NCBI GenBank assembly: GCA_949747935.1
Contig: CATKHE010000129.1
Span: 1-9,314 of the forward strand
Origin: an uncultured Eubacteriales bacterium
GTDB taxonomy: Bacteria > Bacillota_A > Clostridia > Oscillospirales > Oscillospiraceae
DNA: 9,314 nucleotides
Direction of reading: 5' to 3'
Position 1 is the stretch's first letter, and each line of letters starts with the position of its first letter. Of this stretch, positions 5,030-9,314 are shown piece after piece. The notes under the pieces are model-generated. The model saw only the letters and a program-made list of their open reading frames with translations. It had not been told where the DNA came from and ran no database searches. The position numbers and the translations under genes were made by a program.

Positions 5030-6466
5030 TTAAGTACGTCTCCAAGTGGAGGGGCTGAGAAGAACCAGAATAGGAAATATTTCCAGGCGGCCGATAATCA
5101 TGCACAGGGACATGACCCCCTTGGACAGGCTTGAGAAGGCGGCGAAGCTACCGCTGGGGCCGATGGCCTCCAGGCCGGGTCCCACGTTGCTGACACAGGT
5201 GAGGGCGGCGCTGAAGGAGACGGCAAAAGGGCAGCCGTCCAGGGAGATGATGAGGGCGGCGGAGAAAATGGTGGTCACATAGGCCCCCAGGAAGACCAGC
5301 AGGGAGTGGAGCGTCGCCTCGCTCACCAGCTTGCCGTCCAGCTTGACTACTTCCACACAGCGGGGGTGGGTAATGCGGTGGACCTCCCGGCGGATGGCTC
5401 GGAGCAGGAGGAGCACCCGGGAGCACTTCATCCCCCCGCCGGTGGAGCCAGCGCAGGCCCCGCAGAACATAATCAGGATAATGATCAACTGGGAGAACTG
5501 GGGCCACAGCACAAAGTCGCATGTGCCGAAGCCGGTGGTGGAGATGATGGAGGCCACTTGAAAGACGGTATACCGCAGGCTCTCCCAGACGCTGGAATAT
5601 ATGCGCAGATTGGCCAGGGTAATCACCCCCGTGGCTCCGGCCACCACCAGAAAGAAAAAGCGCAGCTCGTCGCTGGCCAGCGCCTCCCGCCACTTTCTGG
5701 TCAGCAGCAGAAAATAGATGGCGAAGTTTACCGAGAACAGCAGCATGAACACTGTGATAATCATCTCAACGGCCACACTGCCGTAGGCCCCCACGCTGGC
5801 GTTCCGGTTGGAGAAGCCGCCGGTGCCCGCGGTGGAAAAGGAGTGGATCAGCGCGTCGTACAGGGGCATTCCGGCCAGCTTCAGGCAGAGGACCTCCAGA
5901 GCGGTGAGGACGAAGTACATGGTATACAGAATCTTGGAGGTCTGGGACTGCTTGGGTACCAGCTTGGAGAACACCGGCCCCGGTGTCTCTGCCTGAGTCA
6001 GGTAGTGGGAGCGAATGCCCAGTTTAGGGACGATGGCGGTGGCCAGCACCAGCACCCCCATCCCCCCCATCCAGTGGGTGAAAGCGCGCCAGAACAGGAT
6101 TCCCTTGGGGAGGGCCTCAATGTCGGTGAGGATGGTGGAGCCGGTGGTGGTAAAGCCGGAGCAGGACTCAAAAACGGCGTCCATAGGAGTTGCAAAGTAT
6201 CCGGAGAAAAGAAAGGGGAGGGCCCCCACCAGCCCGGTAAAGACCCAGATCAGGCCCACCGCCACAAAACCCTCCCGGGTGAAAAAACGGGTCTCGGCGG
6301 GCAGAGCGGACAGGGGCAGGGCGCATGCAGCCACAATGGCGATGGACAGCAGGAAAGGGAGGGGGCTCTCCCGACAGATCAGAGCCACCCCAAGGGGGAC
6401 GGTCAGGGCGGCGGCCTCAATGAGCAGCACACGGCCCACCAGCTTCAGGACCAGCTTGACGTTCAT
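5030..6466 (-). CDS. trkH: Trk/Ktr-type potassium uptake channel subunit
   Basis: The K+-translocating membrane subunit, a 478-residue protein of four M1-P-M2 repeats. All four pore loops are recognisable, each with its filter glycine: FTTTGST (G109), STAGTGGFS (about 211-219), STTGFGT (G312) and SNVGPGL (G429). The GACAGSTGGGMK segment (336-347) corresponds to the flexible intramembrane loop that gates the pore in TrkH/KtrB. A basic stretch (RAIRREVHRITHPR, 356-369) fits a cytosolic contact with the RCK ring. Length is close to TrkH. The ATG overlaps the trkA stop as ATGA, so translation is probably coupled and supplies the two partners together. A strong terminator follows. No key residue is missing. 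Ion selectivity (K+ against Na+) cannot be settled, but all filter glycines favour K+. Confidence 0.95.
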   Translation of the reverse strand: MNVKLVLKLVGRVLLIEAAALTVPLGVALICRESPLPFLLSIAIVAACALPLSALPAETRFFTREGFVAVGLIWVFTGLVGALPFLFSGYFATPMDAVFESCSGFTTTGSTILTDIEALPKGILFWRAFTHWMGGMGVLVLATAIVPKLGIRSHYLTQAETPGPVFSKLVPKQSQTSKILYTMYFVLTALEVLCLKLAGMPLYDALIHSFSTAGTGGFSNRNASVGAYGSVAVEMIITVFMLLFSVNFAIYFLLLTRKWREALASDELRFFFLVVAGATGVITLANLRIYSSVWESLRYTVFQVASIISTTGFGTCDFVLWPQFSQLIIILIMFCGACAGSTGGGMKCSRVLLLLRAIRREVHRITHPRCVEVVKLDGKLVSEATLHSLLVFLGAYVTTIFSAALIISLDGCPFAVSFSAALTCVSNVGPGLEAIGPSGSFAAFSSLSKGVMSLCMIIGRLEIFPILVLLSPSTWRRT

Positions 6467-7854
6467 TTTCCGTTCCCTCCCGAGGCCGCAGGCTCGGCGG
6501 CATAGATGTCGTTCAGATCCAGCACGCCGCTGCCCCGGGCGATAATGATGACCTGGTCTCCCTCTCGCAGGAAGGAGGAGCCCTCGGGAATAATAATCTC
6601 CTTCCCCCGGACAATCACAGCCAGCAGCACCCCGGGACGCAGCCGCAGGTCCTTCAGGGGGACGCCCAGATGCCGGGTGCCAGGGCCCACGGTGAACTCC
6701 ATGGCCTCCGCTCCGCCGTCCGCAATGCGGTGGAGGGAGTTCATCACGCTGCCTTGGGAGTTCTGCATTCCCCGGACCACATGTAGGATGTGGGAGGCGG
6801 TGACAAATTTGGGGGAAATGACGCTGTCCAGCCCCAGAGAACGGACAATCCCGGCGTAATTCTGCCGGTTACACTTGGTAATCACCTTGGACAGCCCCTG
6901 CTGCATGGCGTAGAGGGAGATAATCAGGTTGTCCTCGTCCCGGTCGGTGAGGGCCACAAAGGCGTCGCTGGCGGTGAGATTTTCCGACTCCAGCAACTCG
7001 GAATCGGTACCGTCGCCGCAGATGACCGTGACCCTGGGGAACCGCTCGCTGAGCATGCGGCAGCGCTCCTCGCTGTACTCCACGATTTTAAGTCCCATCC
7101 CCATCTGGTCCAGAATGCTGGCCAAATACGCGGACACCTTGCCCCCGCCCACCAGGAAGACCCGCTTCACCTTGGGAGCGTAACGGCCCAGCTGACGAAA
7201 AAACTGGTCCAGGCTCACCGGTCGGCCAATCATATACAGCTTGTCCCCGGCCTGTGGGACAAAGGAGCCGTTGGGAATAGATACCTCCCCGTTCCGGTCC
7301 ACGGCGCAAAACAGCAGAGACAGTTTTTTGATGTGCCCAGGTAGATTATACAGAGGCGCGCCCACCAGGAAGTCCCCCTCCTGAAGGCGGAAGCCCATCA
7401 GCTCCACCCGACCCCGGCAGAAAGTCTCAATATTGGCGGCGGAGGGAAAACGGAGCAGACGGGATACCTCCACAGCAGTGGTGTTCTCCGGGTTGATAAC
7501 CATATCAATCTTCAGGTCCCGGCGCAGCTCAGCCACGCTGCTGGTATACTCCTGATTGCGGATGCGGGCGATGGTGTACTTGGTGCCCAAGCCCTTGGCG
7601 GTGAGGGAACAAACCATGTTCACCTCGTCGGAGTTGGTGGCGGCCACCAGCAGGTCGGCGGTGCCGGCCCCCGCCTCCCGCAGTGCGGCGGCGGATACGC
7701 CGTTTCCCCGCACCGTCATCACATCCAGCTGGTCGCCGGCCCGGCGCAGGGCCTCTTCATCGCTGTCCACAATGGTAACGTCGTGCTCCTCCTTCACCAG
7801 CTGCTCGGCCAGGGTGAAGCCTACCTTGCCACTGCCTACAATGACTATATTCAT
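6463..7854 (-). CDS. trkA: Trk potassium uptake regulatory subunit, two RCK domains
   Basis: A cytosolic peripheral protein that forms the nucleotide-sensing gating ring under TrkH. The 463 residues consist of two tandem RCK units. The first Rossmann fold starts at residue 2 (NIVIVGSGKVGFTLAEQL, glycines 7, 9 and 12) with the acidic D30 that selects NAD(H). Its C-terminal lobe runs to about 224. The second begins at about 231 (RVFLVGGGKVSAYLA, E259) and ends in an RCK-C lobe at about 380-450 (RHLGVPLKDLRL, FLREGDQVIIIARG). In the second nucleotide loop serine replaces the third glycine, a mild change. The ATG at 7854 is chosen because the conserved fold begins there and AAAGGA lies 9 nt upstream; a GTG at 8028 would add 58 non-conserved residues and overlap the preceding gene. 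It is coupled to trkH by an ATGA overlap. Confidence 0.95.
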   Translation of the reverse strand: MNIVIVGSGKVGFTLAEQLVKEEHDVTIVDSDEEALRRAGDQLDVMTVRGNGVSAAALREAGAGTADLLVAATNSDEVNMVCSLTAKGLGTKYTIARIRNQEYTSSVAELRRDLKIDMVINPENTTAVEVSRLLRFPSAANIETFCRGRVELMGFRLQEGDFLVGAPLYNLPGHIKKLSLLFCAVDRNGEVSIPNGSFVPQAGDKLYMIGRPVSLDQFFRQLGRYAPKVKRVFLVGGGKVSAYLASILDQMGMGLKIVEYSEERCRMLSERFPRVTVICGDGTDSELLESENLTASDAFVALTDRDEDNLIISLYAMQQGLSKVITKCNRQNYAGIVRSLGLDSVISPKFVTASHILHVVRGMQNSQGSVMNSLHRIADGGAEAMEFTVGPGTRHLGVPLKDLRLRPGVLLAVIVRGKEIIIPEGSSFLREGDQVIIIARGSGVLDLNDIYAAEPAASGGNGK

Positions 7855-8015
7855 TTGTCCATATCCTTTCCTCTGCTTTTGCTCTGGGCGGAAAAATATC
7901 CCTCTCACGGGGAAAAACAGGGTGCAGAGGTCCAGGCCGGCCCCCTCTGGTCCCGCAGGCCAATCCGCCTTCAGCCCCTGCCCTGCGCTCACATGACCTT
8001 CTGGGATTCTGAGCG
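7855..8015. other. Non-coding gap upstream of trkA
   Basis: This 161-nt gap separates the extracytoplasmic protein gene from trkA, both on the minus strand. I see no convincing promoter and none of the conserved pieces of a c-di-AMP (ydaO) riboswitch, which would be a natural regulator of K+ uptake in Firmicutes. A possible hairpin (CAGAGG at 7925-7930 with CCTCTG at 7944-7949, around the palindrome GGCCGGCC) has no T tract. Confidence 0.5.
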
Positions 8016-8726
8016 CTAAATTGTCCACTCCCCGTGGACGACTCCCACCAGATACCAGCGCTCGTTTTCCGGCTGGAACACCAGCTTAAGCGAGGACCAG
8101 TCCATCCCGTCGTTCACCGGGTCGGCACTGGGAAAGCTGAAATCCACAAAGCGGCAGCCGGGATAGGCCTCCGTCAGATTTTCCAGGGCATTGCCCCCGG
8201 TCATGATGCGGTCGATTCCAATTTCCACGGCCTGAGTGTAATCCCGGTCGTAGACATACCGCTCGAAATACTGCCCGGCGGTCATCTGAATCGGGTCTCC
8301 GCGCCCGTCCTCAAAGCCCCAGGTATAGATGTTCCGATCCTGTCCCAGGCTCTTGATCTGGTCGGCGGTAAAGGTGAGGTCGGTTTCCGGCTCCACTGTG
8401 GAATAGGGGGTGAAGGTCACGCCCCGCTCCGGGTGGACGCAGGCGGACAGCGAGGCCCAGTCCCGCCGCTGGATAGCCCGGTTAGCGGAGCAGGCGCTGC
8501 TCAGAAGAGCAAAATTGTCCGCCGGATCCAGGGGAGATGGCTCCGGCTGAGAGGGGGAAGTACCGCTGACCGAGGGCTGAGAGGTCCCGGGCGGCAGGTT
8601 GAAGTTATTGGTGTTGGCGCCGGGCGCCGGGGTTCTCTCCTCCTGGAGGTTGATGGGCAGCAGGACCCCCACCAGAAGCCCGATCAGCAGACACAGCACA
8701 CAGGGGAACAGCATAAAACGTTTCAA
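8016..8726 (-). CDS. Membrane-anchored extracytoplasmic protein of unknown function
   Basis: A 236-residue protein: a basic start (MKR), one hydrophobic segment (about 5-25) acting as anchor or signal peptide, a Pro/Ser/Thr-rich linker (about 30-68), and a globular domain (about 70-236) outside the membrane. Two cysteines (C9, C12) lie inside the hydrophobic stretch but not in a lipobox, so lipidation is doubtful. The globular part contains HPERGVTFTPY, IYTWGFEDGRGDPI, YFERYVYDRDY, a block rich in Phe, Asp and Pro, and ends WYLVGVVHGEWTI. I recall similar C-terminal domains in uncharacterised Firmicutes surface proteins but know no function. The start is TTG, with AAGGAGG 7 nt upstream; the next ATG, four codons in, is too far from that site. 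It is the first gene of the unit that continues into trkA and trkH, with a good promoter upstream. Confidence 0.8.
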   Translation of the reverse strand: MKRFMLFPCVLCLLIGLLVGVLLPINLQEERTPAPGANTNNFNLPPGTSQPSVSGTSPSQPEPSPLDPADNFALLSSACSANRAIQRRDWASLSACVHPERGVTFTPYSTVEPETDLTFTADQIKSLGQDRNIYTWGFEDGRGDPIQMTAGQYFERYVYDRDYTQAVEIGIDRIMTGGNALENLTEAYPGCRFVDFSFPSADPVNDGMDWSSLKLVFQPENERWYLVGVVHGEWTI

Positions 8727-8781
8727 TTTGCGGCCTCCTTCAAAGGGATAAACAGGCTTGAGGCGATTCTTACACGCTTAC

Positions 8782-8810
8782 ATTATAGGACAAATCCGGG
8801 AAAAGGTCAA
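8782..8810 (-). promoter_or_regulatory. Sigma-A promoter of the extracytoplasmic protein/trkAH unit
   Basis: On the minus strand TTGACC (8810-8805), 17 nt, TATAAT (8787-8782): 11 of 12 consensus bases. It lies 55 nt above the TTG start. With no clear promoter in the gap before trkA, it probably also drives trkA and trkH. Confidence 0.8.
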
Positions 8811-8821
8811 GTCACAAACAA

Positions 8822-8848
8822 AAGACAGCTTGAAAACAGCCCTGTCTT
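8822..8848. repeat. Inverted repeat over the udp -35 region
   Basis: AAGACAG (8822-8828) and CTGTCTT (8842-8848) are exact complements 13 nt apart. They bracket the -35 box of the udp promoter and lie just upstream of the divergent promoter. The layout suits an operator, though on the minus strand it could also form a weak hairpin followed by TTGTTTG. Confidence 0.4.
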
Positions 8849-8858
8849 ATGGTAAAAT
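8830..8858 (+). promoter_or_regulatory. Sigma-A promoter of udp, extended -10
   Basis: TTGAAA (8830-8835), 17 nt, TAAAAT (8853-8858), with TGG directly before the -10 box giving an extended -10. Both boxes match at 5 of 6 positions. Transcription should start near 8865, about 27 nt before the ATG. Confidence 0.78.
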
Positions 8859-8891
8859 AGCACATAAATGATCCACAAAGGAGGCGTCCCC

Positions 8892-9314
8892 ATGAACGAA
8901 CAGACACGGGAGATGCAGTTTCATATCCAGTGTGCCGCCGGAGATGTGGGGAAATACTGTATTCTCCCCGGCGACCCAGGGCGGTGCGAGGCCATCGCCC
9001 AACACTTCGACGACCCGGTCCACGTCCGGACCAACCGGGAGTATGTCACCTATACCGGGACCCTGCTGGGGGAGAAGGTGAGCGTTGTCTCCACCGGAAT
9101 CGGCGGCCCCTCCGCCGCCATCGCCATAGAGGAGCTGGTTAACCTGGGGGTTCACACCTTCGTCCGGGTGGGCACTTGCGGAGGGATTGACCTGTCGGTC
9201 CAGAGCGGCGACGTGGTGGTGGCCACCGGCGCGGTGCGCATGGAGGGCACCAGCCGGGAGTACGCCCCCATCGAGTGGCCCGCCGTCCCCGATTTCACCG
9301 TCACCACCGCCCTG
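8892..9314 (+). CDS. udp: Uridine phosphorylase, N-terminal 141 residues (3' end outside window)
   Basis: A cytosolic nucleoside phosphorylase (PNP/UDP family I) that splits uridine with phosphate into uracil and ribose-1-phosphate for salvage or carbon use. The visible part carries the phosphate-site signature LPGDPGR (G27, R31), NREY (R49, the arginine donated across the dimer), [12 protein letters not shown] (68-79) and VRVGTCGGI with R92 and T95; all match E. coli Udp residues offset by one. The segment [21 protein letters not shown] (116-135) follows the E. coli uridine phosphorylase pattern better than purine nucleoside phosphorylase, which favours Udp. The ATG follows AAAGGAGG with 7 nt spacing. 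The last third, with the uracil-binding residues, is outside the window, so substrate choice rests on the N-terminal half. It has its own promoter and is divergent from the trk unit. Confidence 0.93.
   Translation, partial: MNEQTREMQFHIQCAAGDVGKYCILPGDPGRCEAIAQHFDDPVHVRTNREYVTYTGTLLGEKVSVVSTGIGGPSAAIAIEELVNLGVHTFVRVGTCGGIDLSVQSGDVVVATGAVRMEGTSREYAPIEWPAVPDFTVTTAL

Noticed and set aside
5306..6505. 399-codon open frame on the plus strand
   Set aside because: Antisense to trkH, with low-complexity Gly/Gln/His composition and no recognisable fold. trkH itself has all four pore filters.
7855..8028. 58-residue N-terminal extension of trkA from a GTG
   Set aside because: The conserved Rossmann fold begins at the ATG at 7854, which has its own ribosome binding site. 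The extension overlaps the stop of the preceding gene and has no TrkA-like sequence.
1..9314. CRISPR array, insertion sequence, prophage, tRNA or rRNA
   Set aside because: I saw no regularly spaced direct repeats, transposase or integrase, attachment-site duplication, or tRNA/rRNA sequence on either strand.

Overview
This 9.3 kb window looks like chromosomal DNA of a high-GC member of the Clostridia, most like the Oscillospiraceae (Flavonifractor/Lawsonibacter/Intestinimonas type). The reasons are GC-rich coding sequence, AGGAGG-type ribosome binding sites, near-perfect sigma-A promoters, TTG starts behind strong Shine-Dalgarno sites, an ECF transporter S component, and proteins that read as Firmicutes versions. 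The genus is an inference from style and was not checked by a search.

Layout. (1) 1-403, minus: 5' part of adenosylhomocysteinase (ahcY), running off the left edge. (2) 579-1466, plus: a rhomboid-fold membrane protein without the catalytic dyad, carrying a C-terminal zinc-binding module. It converges on serA across a 15-bp terminator hairpin. (3) 1521-4897: a serine-biosynthesis region in two transcription units. serC (phosphoserine aminotransferase) and an ECF S component form one minus-strand operon. serA (phosphoglycerate dehydrogenase) lies further on, preceded by a small XRE repressor gene 23 nt upstream. Between the two units is an 87-codon plus-strand gene with a perfect consensus promoter and two operator-like repeats. 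(4) 5030-8726, minus: a membrane-anchored extracytoplasmic protein, trkA and trkH, with trkA and trkH overlapping by ATGA and ending at a strong terminator. (5) 8892-9314, plus: 5' part of uridine phosphorylase (udp), cut by the right edge.

How they work together. SerA oxidises 3-phosphoglycerate and SerC transaminates the product with PLP on the way to serine; the S component beside serC probably imports a small vitamin-like molecule. TrkA and TrkH form the gating ring and the membrane channel of a K+ uptake system. AhcY and Udp are salvage enzymes for adenosylhomocysteine and uridine.

Most of the window is ordinary housekeeping. I see no phage, transposon, CRISPR, defence or biosynthetic cluster. 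The parts worth a second look are the pseudo-rhomboid/zinc protein, the XRE/small-protein divergent control region, the palindrome at the serC transcription start, and the S component in the serine operon.
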